Shown in pieces: positions 49,170 to 57,296 of a stretch of DNA of 64,000 nucleotides (position 1 is its first letter; every line of letters begins with the position of its first letter). The notes beneath the pieces were generated by a model that was given only the letters and a program-made list of their open reading frames with translations, made no database searches and was not told where the DNA came from. The DNA is taken from contig NZ_LMOV01000002.1 in assembly GCF_001424265.1 (NCBI RefSeq), positions 62,001 to 126,000 of the forward strand, read 5' to 3'. This DNA is from Acidovorax sp. Leaf160. Its GTDB lineage: Bacteria > Pseudomonadota > Gammaproteobacteria > Burkholderiales > Burkholderiaceae_C. A program made the translations under genes and the position numbers.

Positions 49170-50627
49170 ATGGTTTATTTCGATGGCGTCGATTACGACG
49201 CGATGTTTGGAAGTGACTCGGGAGAGTACGAACGCGACCAAGCGCTGAGAGAATATTTTGTTGAATTGCCACAATTTAAGAAATTTTTCAATGCTGATAA
49301 CAAAATAGGATTTGTTCGGGCGCGGAAGGGTATGGGTAAATCGGCCATGTTGAAAGTTCTTTCTCTTCGAAGGAAGGAAGAGCGACCGGATGACCTCATT
49401 ATTTTCACGACGGGTAACGAGCTGATGGGCATGGGGGACTTTACTGGAAAGAGCCAAGCCTACCTTGAAAATCATTGGAAGCAGGTGATATGTAAGCGCA
49501 TTTGCATCGAAATTGGTCGGAAAATAGATTTTGCTGTTACTGATTTGGAAATGTCTTTCGTAGAAGCTGCGGAGTTAGAAGGCTATAAAGACCTGAATAT
49601 CTTGTCGGCGCTTACTGAGCGAACTGGCGGGATGCTGCAAAAAGTGCTTAGTGCGGTGGGTGGCGCTAACATTATCGAAGGAACTAAGAAAAGAGGCGTT
49701 GAAAACGCTGAGCAGGCCTTGAAGAATTTCCAGAGCAAAGGTGAGCGAACCGTGTGGTTATTCATCGATGACATTGATGCAAAATATATTGATGATGACG
49801 ATCATCAGCAGCGTGTAGGAGCCTTTTTCAGCGCACTACGAGCGCTCGCGTTTGGTGTGTCTGGGTTGCGTTTGCGAGCTAGCGTAAGAACTGATGTTTG
49901 GCGTAACCTCAGAAAGATGGAGGACCAAGATAAGCTGCGTGAATTCATTACGGATATATATTGGAATGACAACGCTCTTAGCTCGATATTTACCCGTAAA
50001 ATACTGACATATTTGAGGAGGGAGAATTTTTTGCCTGCTTTTAAATGGAATGAGACGCAAAATTATCCTGACTTAATGGACCAGATTTTTCGAGGTCGAT
50101 TCCATTGGTCGGGTTCTGCCGTTGACCCTTTTATTCCAATGAAGTTTCTTGCGGGTAGTCGGCCCAGATGGATGGGGCAGTTGGCAAAAATGGCGGGAGC
50201 GCATGCAGGAGCAAGACGTATCGATGAAAATAATGTCTATGCGGCAATGAGGGATTTTGGGCAAGAGAAAATTTCCGATATTCAAAAGGAGCATTCCCAT
50301 CAATTTTTGCAGTTGGATAAGCTAATTCAGTCGTTTAGAGGTGGTAAGCGTGAATATAATCGCTATCAACTTTTAAAAGCCATATCCGAAAAATTTGTTG
50401 GCAAGATTGTTTCTGTCCCTGCTGTTAATGGCTTTCCATATCAGAATGTAGAACAATTGGCTGAATTTCTTTTTGAGATTGATTTTTTAGTTGCTCATCG
50501 CTCTGTCAATTCGGATTTCATCACTTACAGCAACGACCCGGACTTATTTTCTACTGAGGAAAATAATCAAAATAAAATTATGTGGACCGTGCATTCAAGC
50601 TATCGAAATTTTTTGGGAATAAATTGA
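49170..50627 (+). CDS. P-loop ATPase, possible defence effector
   Basis: A 485-aa AT-rich gene. The Walker A-like loop is ARKGMGKS (residues 51-58; the first Gly of GxxxxGKS is Ala) and Walker B is VWLFIDDIDA (Asp200, Asp201). The opening FDGVDYDAMFGSDSGEYERD and the general layout resemble the Sll1717-type ATPase group, a tentative match by eye. The last 200 residues have no recognised domain. No nuclease motif is evident. The cargo position at the distal island end and the upstream XRE gene suggest a defence or addiction role, which is inferred. Confidence 0.7.
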   Translation: MVYFDGVDYDAMFGSDSGEYERDQALREYFVELPQFKKFFNADNKIGFVRARKGMGKSAMLKVLSLRRKEERPDDLIIFTTGNELMGMGDFTGKSQAYLENHWKQVICKRICIEIGRKIDFAVTDLEMSFVEAAELEGYKDLNILSALTERTGGMLQKVLSAVGGANIIEGTKKRGVENAEQALKNFQSKGERTVWLFIDDIDAKYIDDDDHQQRVGAFFSALRALAFGVSGLRLRASVRTDVWRNLRKMEDQDKLREFITDIYWNDNALSSIFTRKILTYLRRENFLPAFKWNETQNYPDLMDQIFRGRFHWSGSAVDPFIPMKFLAGSRPRWMGQLAKMAGAHAGARRIDENNVYAAMRDFGQEKISDIQKEHSHQFLQLDKLIQSFRGGKREYNRYQLLKAISEKFVGKIVSVPAVNGFPYQNVEQLAEFLFEIDFLVAHRSVNSDFITYSNDPDLFSTEENNQNKIMWTVHSSYRNFLGIN

Positions 50628-50832
50628 TAGATAGATTGCTATCTCTTGGCTTAATCGGAATTGAACCGGCGTCCGCAACCTTGGCCCGGTCCCTAGGGGC
50701 ACACCGTGGGATACACTCCGGGGGCACACTTTTCAACGCCCTCGACGTGCCTAACGTAGTGGAGTTTTGTAGCTCAGCTCTAAGTTGTTGAAAACAATGG
50801 TTTTTTAGGTGGGGGAACACTCGGGACTTCGC
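50628..50832. other. Right island end with repeated GGGGCACAC-type elements
   Basis: There is no gene here. GGGGCACAC occurs at 50696-50704 and 50721-50729, with GGGGAACAC at 50812-50820; the left end has the same 9-mer at 41874-41882. TTTTTTAGG occurs at both ends (41831-41839 and 50801-50809). These are probable integrase arm-type or excisionase sites. Confidence 0.5.
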
Positions 50833-50851
50833 TCCCGCCAGCTCCACCACT
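50833..50851 (+). repeat. Right attachment site (attR)
   Basis: An exact copy of the 19-bp attL sequence. Together with the preceding CGGGACTTCGC it can fold into a T-arm-like hairpin. Confidence 0.88.
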
Positions 50852-50857
50852 CAAGAC

Positions 50858-50897
50858 ACCGCCACACTCTGGAATCCCCGGGGCTGTGGCGGTTTTT
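50858..50897 (+). terminator. Probable original ssrA terminator, now beyond the island
   Basis: CCGCCACA (50859-50866) pairs with TGTGGCGG (50885-50892) and is followed by a T run. It starts 7 bp after attR and would sit right behind ssrA if the island were removed. The following stretch to 51125 shows no gene. Confidence 0.75.
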
Positions 50898-51125
50898 CTT
50901 TGCTCCGGCCAGTGATTCGGTTTCAGGGAAGTCGCGCGCACAGCTCTTTCCTGCTCACAGGCCGTTTGCACCGCGCCCCGGCATCGGTTGCAGTCAGCAG
51001 CGACGGGAGTCAAGACACAGCCCTGAGCCTGACGGAGTTCACTTGGCGTTCTGGTGCACCGGACCGAGCCGGGCGCAGACGGATCCCGCCCTTCCAGCAA
51101 ACCTGCAAGCCCTGCGGGCTCCGCA

Positions 51126-51998
51126 TCACTGCGCTGCCACCCGCTCCAGTCGGGCCACGGCCTCCTGCGGCAGGGTCAGGCTGCCCGCCGCCAGGTTCTC
51201 ATGCAGGTGCGCCCCCGAGGACGTTCCGGGAATCAGAAGGATGTTGGGCGATCGCTGGAGCAGCCAGGCCAAGGCCACTTGCATCGGGGTGGCCTCCAGT
51301 TGCTTCGCCACTTCCGACAATCCGGCGGACTGGAGCGGCGAGAAGCCGCCCAAGGGAAAGAAGGGCACATATGGCACCCCCTCGCTGGCCAAGCGGTCGA
51401 TCAAGGCATCGTCCTCACGGTGAGCGATGTTGTACTGGTTCTGCACGCAAGCGATGCGGCATATGCGTTGGCCGTCGGCAATCTGCCTTGCAGTGACATT
51501 GCTAAGGCCGATATGCTTCACCAGGCCCTGCTGCTGCAACTCTGCGAGGGCGGTCAAAGGCGCCTCGAGCGAGCCCTCGGCGGGGCCATGTACATCGAAC
51601 ATGGCGCGCAGGTTCACCACCTCCAGCTTCTCCAGTCCGAGGTTGCGCAGATTGTCGTGCACCGCCTGGCGCACCTGATCGGGCGACAGCGCGGCATCCC
51701 ATGAGCCGTCTGCGCCCCGCAGGCAACCGATCTTGGTCACGATCAACAGGTCATCCGGGTAGGGATGCAGGGCTTCACGGATGAGCTGGTTCGTGATGTG
51801 GGGCCCGTAGAAGTCGCTGGTGTCGATGTGGTTCACGCCAGCTTCAACGGCGGCCCGCAGCACGGCGACTGCGGCGGCACGGTCCTTGGGCGGGCCGAAA
51901 ACGCCAGGCCCGGCCAGCTGCATGGCGCCGTATCCGATGCGGCGCACGCGGTGGTCGCCAAGAAGCAGGGTGGTGGGTGCGGCTGTCGCCAAGGTCAT
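51126..51998 (-). CDS. Aldo/keto reductase
   Basis: A 290-aa NADPH-dependent oxidoreductase starting MTLATAAPTTLLLGDHRVRR. AKR motifs are visible: DTSDFYGPHITNQLIREAL with the catalytic Tyr, LLIVTKIGC with the Lys, and the C-terminal cofactor-binding LLIPGTSSGAHLHENLAA. The substrate is unknown. It is divergent from a LysR-type regulator that may control it. Confidence 0.85.
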   Translation of the reverse strand: MTLATAAPTTLLLGDHRVRRIGYGAMQLAGPGVFGPPKDRAAAVAVLRAAVEAGVNHIDTSDFYGPHITNQLIREALHPYPDDLLIVTKIGCLRGADGSWDAALSPDQVRQAVHDNLRNLGLEKLEVVNLRAMFDVHGPAEGSLEAPLTALAELQQQGLVKHIGLSNVTARQIADGQRICRIACVQNQYNIAHREDDALIDRLASEGVPYVPFFPLGGFSPLQSAGLSEVAKQLEATPMQVALAWLLQRSPNILLIPGTSSGAHLHENLAAGSLTLPQEAVARLERVAAQ

Positions 51999-52100
51999 CG
52001 TGCAATCCGTGGGGTTGAGGTGAATGGCGTTCACTCTATTCGTCGATCGATTGCCTGATAAGGCGGCACAATCCGCACGGTCTGTGCAGGATTTGAAACA

Positions 52101-53060
52101 ATGAACATCGACCTGGGTGACCTCAACGCGTTTATGGCGGTGGCGCGCATGCGGGGGTTCCGTGAAGGTGCCCGGTCCATCGGTAGCAGCGCTTCGGGCT
52201 TGAGCCTGGCAGTGCGCCGGTTGGAGTCTCAACTGGGGGTGCGGCTGTTGCACCGCACGACCCGGAGCGTGGTGCCCACGGAGGCCGGTCAGCGCCTGCT
52301 TGAGCGCCTGGGCCCGGCGTTGGGCGAAGTGGCAAGCGCGCTAGATGTGGTGAATGGCTTCCGGGACAAGCCGGCCGGAACACTCCGCCTGAACGTGCCT
52401 ATGGGCGCATCCCGTCTGGTGCTGCCGGCCTTGGTGCCGGAGTTCTTGCAAGCCTTCCCCGACATCCAGTTGGACGTCGTCGTCGAAGACGGGTTCGTGG
52501 ACCTGCTGGCCAGTGGTTGTGACGCGGGCATCCGCTACGACGACCGCCTGGAGCAGGATATGGTGGCCGTTCCAATCGGCCCGCGCGTGCAGCGCTTCGC
52601 GGCAGCCGCGTCGCCTGCCTACCTGGATCGCCGCGGGCGTCCAGCGCACCCCCGAGAGTTGCTGCAGCACGATTGCCTGCGGGGGCGTTTCGCCAGCGGC
52701 ACCGTGCCGCCCTGGGACTTCGAGCGCGCGGGCGAATCGGTTCGTGTGGACCCCGTGCCGCGCATGGTGGTGCGACTGGGCGCGGCGGCCGACCTCGCGG
52801 TGGACGCCGCCGTGGGCGGCGCGGGTGTCATCTACATGTTCGAGGACTGGTTGCGGCCGTATCTCTCCAGTGGCCAGCTGGAGCCGGTACTGGCCGAATG
52901 GTGGCCGAGCTTCTCCGGGCCTTTCCTGTACTTCTCGGGCCGCACCTTGTTGCCAGCGCCCTTGCGGGCGTTCGTCGATTTTGTGCGAGAGCGGTCCACG
53001 CCGGATGGGGCAGTGTCTCTCGCCGTCGCCCGCCAGGCCGGCCGGCGCCCGCTGTGCTGA
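52101..53060 (+). CDS. LysR-family transcriptional regulator
   Basis: A 319-aa regulator with an N-terminal winged HTH: FREGARSIGSSASGLSLAVRR and LESQLGVRLLHRTTRSVVPTEAG. The effector domain resembles the CrgA/DsdC-like LTTR subgroup. It is divergent from the aldo/keto reductase, its most plausible target. Confidence 0.85.
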   Translation: MNIDLGDLNAFMAVARMRGFREGARSIGSSASGLSLAVRRLESQLGVRLLHRTTRSVVPTEAGQRLLERLGPALGEVASALDVVNGFRDKPAGTLRLNVPMGASRLVLPALVPEFLQAFPDIQLDVVVEDGFVDLLASGCDAGIRYDDRLEQDMVAVPIGPRVQRFAAAASPAYLDRRGRPAHPRELLQHDCLRGRFASGTVPPWDFERAGESVRVDPVPRMVVRLGAAADLAVDAAVGGAGVIYMFEDWLRPYLSSGQLEPVLAEWWPSFSGPFLYFSGRTLLPAPLRAFVDFVRERSTPDGAVSLAVARQAGRRPLC

Positions 53061-53186
53061 CAACCCTCGGCCACGCGAGCCCGCACCAACGCATGCGGGC
53101 CTGGCAGAAACAGATCAGCCCACTGCAACGCGTGGGCTGATGGAATCGGGCGCACCGCCGGCCCGCCCTGGGCTGGCGCGGCGGGG

Positions 53187-54098
53187 TTACTGCGGGCCCA
53201 GCTTGTCGATCAATGCTTTGAGTTCTTCCATCTCCGAGGGCTTCAGATCGGACAGCGGCGCACGCACCGGACCGGCGTCACGGCCGACGATCTTGGCGCC
53301 GGCCTTGATGATGCTGACGCCGTAGCCTTCCACGCGGTTGCGGATGTCCAGATAGGGCATGAAGAACTCGCGCAGCAGGCGGTGCTGCGTCGCCATGTCG
53401 TCTGCAGCCACCGCCTTGTAGAACTCCATGGCGGTCTTCGGGATGAAGTTGAAGACGGCCGACGAATACACCGGCGTGCCCAGCGCTTTGTAGGCTGCCG
53501 CGTAGACCTCTGCGGTAGGCAGGCCGCCCAGGTAGGAGAAGCGGTCACCCATCTTCATGAAGATCGAAGACATCGTTTCGATGTTGCCCACGCCGTCCTT
53601 GAAGCCGATCAGGTTGGGGCAGCGGTCGGCCAGGATCGCCAGTGAGTTGGGCGTGAGCTTGGTGCGGTCGCGGTTGTAGACGATGACACCGAACTTGACG
53701 CTGTTGCACACCTGGGCGACGTGTTCGATCAAGCCAGCCTGGCCGGCTTCGGTCAGGTAGTGGGGCAGCAGCAGGATGCCGTGGGCGCCCAGGCGCTCGG
53801 CCTCCTGGGCATGGGCGATGGCGGTGCGGGTCGGGCCGCCCGCGCCCGCGATGATCGGCACCTTGCCGCGGCAGGTGTCCACCGCCGTCTTCACGACACG
53901 GCTGTACTCTTCTCCCGCAAGCGAAAAATACTCGCCGGTGCCACCTGCGGCGAACAGTGCGCTCGCGCCGTACGGAGCGAGCCATTCCAGGCGGGCCGCG
54001 TAAGACTTCGCGTTGAATTCGCCCTGCGCGTCAAAGTCGGTGACGGGGAAGGACAACAGGCCGGAGCCCATGATGGACTTGAGTTCTTGAGGTTGCAT
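53187..54098 (-). CDS. kdgD: 5-dehydro-4-deoxyglucarate dehydratase
   Basis: A 303-aa DapA/NAL-superfamily lyase that converts 5-keto-4-deoxy-glucarate to 2-oxoglutarate semialdehyde, CO2 and water. It starts [29 protein letters not shown] (52-60) is the substrate loop, Tyr141 (VYNRD) the catalytic Tyr and Lys167 (LIGFKDG) the Schiff-base Lys. Together with uronate dehydrogenase and a lactonase nearby it belongs to oxidative uronate/aldarate catabolism. Confidence 0.92.
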   Translation of the reverse strand: MQPQELKSIMGSGLLSFPVTDFDAQGEFNAKSYAARLEWLAPYGASALFAAGGTGEYFSLAGEEYSRVVKTAVDTCRGKVPIIAGAGGPTRTAIAHAQEAERLGAHGILLLPHYLTEAGQAGLIEHVAQVCNSVKFGVIVYNRDRTKLTPNSLAILADRCPNLIGFKDGVGNIETMSSIFMKMGDRFSYLGGLPTAEVYAAAYKALGTPVYSSAVFNFIPKTAMEFYKAVAADDMATQHRLLREFFMPYLDIRNRVEGYGVSIIKAGAKIVGRDAGPVRAPLSDLKPSEMEELKALIDKLGPQ

Positions 54099-54226
54099 GG
54101 CTGCGCTCTGAGGGTGGGTGATATCTTGGGTGGAAAGCGACGGAAGGGGCGAGGGGCCGGGGCGGGCGGTCAGGGCCGGAGCCGTGCCCAGCGCGGCCGG
54201 TCCAGGCGCCTTTCGCGGAAAAATGG

Positions 54227-55198
54227 TCAGTCGAGTCGGATGTTGGCGGCCTGGACCACCGTCGCCCAGCGAGCGCGTTCCTTGGCGAAGAACTGGTCCT
54301 GCTCGGCAGGGGTCATCGTCACCACCTCGGCGCCCTGGCCGGCCAGGCGCGAGCGGATGTCGGCCGAGCGGATGACCGTGATGAGGGCCTTGTTCAGCTG
54401 CTGGACGACCGCATCGGGCGTGCCCTTCGGCGCGAGGATGCCTTGCCAGGTACCGGAATCGAAGCCGGTCACGCCCTGTTCGGCGATCGTCGGCACATTG
54501 CCGATGAGCGGCATGCGCGTGGCCTTCGACACGCCCAGCACTTTCAGCTTGCCGCTTTGCACATGCGGCAGGGTGGCCAGCATGCCGTTCATGAGGATCT
54601 GCGTCTGGCCCGCGACCGTGTCCTGGATGGCGGTCACGCCGCCCTTGTAGGGCACGTACTGCCACTTGGCGCCGCTGGCACGCTCCAGGGCCACGCCTGC
54701 CAGGTGGGGTGCGCTGCCGGTCGCCGTGACGGCGAAGTTCAGGTCCTCGGTCTTGGACAGCGCGATCAGCTCTTTCAGGTTGTTGGCCTTGACCGAGGGG
54801 TGCACGACCAGCAGGTGAGGCGAATACGCCAGCATGGTCACGCCGCGCAAGTCCGCCGAGGGATTGAACTGCAGCTTGGTGTAGACCGAGGGGCTGATCG
54901 CCAGCGCGCCGACATCGCAGAGCAGCAGGCTGTATCCGTCAGCCGGCGCCTTGGCCACGAAGTCCGCACCCAGGTTGCCGTTGGCACCTGGTTTGTTCTC
55001 CACGATCACCGGCTGCTTGAGCAGCTCCGACAGCGGCTGGCTGATGGAGCGGGCAATGATGTCCGAGCTGCCACCGGGCGGGTACGGAACGATGAGCCGG
55101 ATCGGCTTGGAAGGCCAGGCGGCAGGCTGGGCGAATGCGGCGGTCGCGGACAGCAGGGCAGCGGCGCCCACCAGTGCCGAACGGCGGTTCAAAGTCAT
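54227..55198 (-). CDS. Bug-family (TctC-like) periplasmic substrate-binding protein
   Basis: A 323-aa protein from [20 protein letters not shown], preceded by AGGAGA. The signal peptide is cleaved near [27 protein letters not shown] is the hallmark of Bug proteins, and [22 protein letters not shown] follows. Tripartite carboxylate transporters use such proteins, but no TctA/B genes are adjacent. It is upstream of kdgD on the same strand and probably binds a sugar acid or carboxylate; the ligand is unknown. Confidence 0.9.
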   Translation of the reverse strand: MTLNRRSALVGAAALLSATAAFAQPAAWPSKPIRLIVPYPPGGSSDIIARSISQPLSELLKQPVIVENKPGANGNLGADFVAKAPADGYSLLLCDVGALAISPSVYTKLQFNPSADLRGVTMLAYSPHLLVVHPSVKANNLKELIALSKTEDLNFAVTATGSAPHLAGVALERASGAKWQYVPYKGGVTAIQDTVAGQTQILMNGMLATLPHVQSGKLKVLGVSKATRMPLIGNVPTIAEQGVTGFDSGTWQGILAPKGTPDAVVQQLNKALITVIRSADIRSRLAGQGAEVVTMTPAEQDQFFAKERARWATVVQAANIRLD

Positions 55199-55216
55199 CG
55201 ATGTCTCCTGGTTTAT

Positions 55217-55236
55217 GTTGTAGGTCATCATACAAC
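55217..55236. promoter_or_regulatory. Candidate GntR operator before the Bug gene
   Basis: GTTGTA and TACAAC form an inverted repeat separated by 8 bp, just upstream of the Bug gene. The half-sites match the operator near udh (56429-56441). Confidence 0.5.
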
Positions 55237-55622
55237 CAAAGATTTTGCAATGGCAAGGGGGTTTGTGGCTATGACTGGTGCGGAAGGGGCCAGGCGAAGG
55301 GGGGGGGGCGCTGGGTGCACGACATCAGGCCGTGGCGCCGCAGCGGCCTGGCCGTCGCGGAGAAGGTTGCCGGGTTTCGTCTGCCGAGGGCTTGCTTGCA
55401 GCGAAAGGTGATCGCTGGACTGGCGATGGGCGATGCGCGAAGACTGATTCAGTGCGTGCGTGCGTGCGTGCGGGCAGTTGCGGTCGCAGGGCGGCCGGCA
55501 TTGCGATCGGCATCGCGGGCTGCGCGTTCTCGATGTGGCGGCGCATGCCTGCGGTGGACCATCCAGATCCAGCGCCTGCGCCCCGAAGGCGATGGGTTTT
55601 TGTGTCCGCCGCGCCCGGACGG
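55237..55622. other. Intergenic region with G10 tract and TGCG microsatellite
   Basis: There is no convincing gene. A run of ten G bases (55299-55308) and a short TGCG repeat (about 55453-55472) are present; both are slippage-prone. The region separates the Bug gene from gntR, both on the minus strand. Confidence 0.6.
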
Positions 55623-56405
55623 TCAGACGGCTTTGGCGGCCTGCTGGGCCAGCCGCAGCCGTTCGCGGCTGTTGGTCAGGTGAATGCGCATGGCCGCGCG
55701 CGCCGACTCGGGGTCTTGCCGGGCAATGGCCATGAAGATCTCTTCGTGCTCGCGGTTGACGCGGTGCAGATAGGCGTCCTCGGGTGGTGCGTTGCGGATC
55801 GCCGCGATGCGTGTGCGCGGTATGAGCGTCGTACCGAGGTGGTTCATGATGTCGGCGAAGTAGGGGTTGCCCGTCGCCTGCGCGATCTGCAGATGAAAAC
55901 GGAAGTCGTGCGTCACCGCATCGCCGCCTTCGGCCATGCTGCGGGCAAAGTCGTCCAGCGCGTTGCGCATCGCCGCCAGGTGCTCGTCGGTGCGGCGCTG
56001 CGCGGCCAGTCCGGCGGACTCGGTTTCAAGGCTGATGCGCAGCTCCAGCACGGCGAGCACATCGACCGACGCCGCCAGCTCCGAGGGGTCGAGCCGGAAC
56101 ACACCGCCGGCACGCGGGGGCAGCACGAAGGTGCCTATGCCGTGGCGGGTTTCCACCAGGCCCGCCGCCTGCAGCTTGGACAGGGCCTCGCGCACCACCG
56201 TCCGACTCACGTCATGCACGCGCATCAGCTCAGATTCGGTCGGCAGCTTGTCGCCCGGGCTCAAGACCCTGTCACGCACCTGGGCGCAGAAATGGTCCAC
56301 CAGCACGTTGGCCAGGCCCCGAACGCGGCGGGGCGGCAGGGCGGCGGACGCCGTGGCGACAGCGTCGGGCGTGTATGCGGGTAATCCCTTTGGCAGCGTG
56401 CTCAT
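55623..56405 (-). CDS. GntR-family regulator, FadR subfamily
   Basis: A 260-aa regulator from MSTLPKGLPAYTPDAVA. The N-terminal winged HTH contains DKLPTESELMRVHDVSRTVVREAL, followed by QAAGLVETRHGIGTFVL. The C-terminal all-helical FCD domain (DFRFHLQIAQATGNPYFADIM) carries His residues typical of metal-dependent ligand binding. It is divergent from udh, with a GntR-type palindrome between, so it likely represses the uronate genes. Confidence 0.88.
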   Translation of the reverse strand: MSTLPKGLPAYTPDAVATASAALPPRRVRGLANVLVDHFCAQVRDRVLSPGDKLPTESELMRVHDVSRTVVREALSKLQAAGLVETRHGIGTFVLPPRAGGVFRLDPSELAASVDVLAVLELRISLETESAGLAAQRRTDEHLAAMRNALDDFARSMAEGGDAVTHDFRFHLQIAQATGNPYFADIMNHLGTTLIPRTRIAAIRNAPPEDAYLHRVNREHEEIFMAIARQDPESARAAMRIHLTNSRERLRLAQQAAKAV

Positions 56406-56428
56406 CGTCTGATGATAATCCCCCTCAC

Positions 56429-56441
56429 GTTGTACGACAAC
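56429..56441. promoter_or_regulatory. Candidate GntR/FadR operator between gntR and udh
   Basis: GTTGTACGACAAC is a perfect 13-bp palindrome that fits the FadR-type consensus TNGTNNNACNA. Confidence 0.7.
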
Positions 56442-56467
56442 ATATAACAAATCGCTGAAACTGTGCC

Positions 56468-57289
56468 ATGAGCCAAAACCTTCGTGTCCACCGCCTCCTG
56501 TTGACCGGCGCCGCCGGCGGCCTGGGTTTTGTCCTGCGTGAGCGCCTGGGCGCCTTCGCGGACATCGTTCGCCTCTCCGACATCGCCCCCATCCCGCCCG
56601 CTGCCACCGACCGTCAGGCCGCCGAGGAGATCGTGCCCTGCAATCTGGCCGACAAGGCCGCGGTGGATGCGCTTGTGCAAGGGTGCGACGCCATCGTGCA
56701 CCTGGGCGGCGTCTCCGTTGAACGCCCCTTTGAAGAGATCCTGGAGGCGAACATCAAGGGCGTCTTCCACATCTACGAGGCGGCCCGCCGGCACAACGTA
56801 CGGCGGGTGGTGTTCGCCAGTTCCAACCACGTGATCGGTTTCTATCGGCAGACGGAGCGCATCGACGCGAATGCGCGCCGCCGGCCCGATGGCTACTACG
56901 GACTGTCCAAGTCGTTCGGCGAGGACATGGCCAGCTTCTATTTCGACCGCTACGGCATCGAAACCGTCAGCCTGCGTATCGGTTCCTCGTTCCCTGAACC
57001 GAAGGACCGCCGCATGATGAGCACCTGGCTGAGCTATGACGACCTGACCCAGCTGGTCGGCAAGGCGCTGTTCACGCCCAACGTGGGCCATACGGTGGTG
57101 TTCGGTGCATCCGACAACCGGGATGCCTGGTGGGACAACCATGCGGCCGCGCACCTCGGCTATCGGCCGCAGGACAGCTCCGAACGCTTCCGCGCCCAGG
57201 TCGAGTCCCGGCCCGCGCCTGCGGCCACCGACCCGGCTGCCATCTACCAGGGGGGTGCCTTCACCGCCCAGGGTCCCTTCGAGGGCTGA
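56468..57289 (+). CDS. udh: Uronate dehydrogenase (SDR family)
   Basis: A 273-aa NAD-dependent short-chain dehydrogenase that oxidises D-galacturonate or D-glucuronate to the aldarolactone. TGAAGGLG (13-20) is the cofactor loop, and Tyr144/Lys148 (YYGLSK) the catalytic pair. VFASSNHVIGFYRQ is characteristic of Udh. The lactonase gene starts 7 bp downstream. Confidence 0.88.
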   Translation: MSQNLRVHRLLLTGAAGGLGFVLRERLGAFADIVRLSDIAPIPPAATDRQAAEEIVPCNLADKAAVDALVQGCDAIVHLGGVSVERPFEEILEANIKGVFHIYEAARRHNVRRVVFASSNHVIGFYRQTERIDANARRRPDGYYGLSKSFGEDMASFYFDRYGIETVSLRIGSSFPEPKDRRMMSTWLSYDDLTQLVGKALFTPNVGHTVVFGASDNRDAWWDNHAAAHLGYRPQDSSERFRAQVESRPAPAATDPAAIYQGGAFTAQGPFEG

Positions 57290-57296
57290 GGCGGCC

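Larger units (their letters stand above)
41787..50851 (+). mobile_element. ssrA-integrated mobilizable genomic island
   Basis: An element of about 9 kb bounded by the 19-bp direct repeat TCCCGCCAGCTCCACCACT at 41787-41805 and 50833-50851. The integrase gene is adjacent to the ssrA end. Inside are a mobilization pair, a candidate oriT, a rolling-circle Rep, a YafO-like toxin, exported proteins and an XRE/ATPase cassette. Base composition is lower in GC than the flanks, most clearly in the toxin and ATPase genes. It lacks conjugation (T4SS) genes, so it would need a helper element for transfer: an integrative mobilizable element. Confidence 0.9.

Noticed and set aside
50898-51125. Possible short gene between the ssrA terminator and the aldo/keto reductase
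   Set aside because: Frames here have no ribosome-binding site, family resemblance or coding-type composition.
55278-56384. A 368-aa plus-strand frame over the Bug-gntR gap
   Set aside because: Most of it is antisense to gntR, and the rest runs through the G10 tract; no domain is visible.
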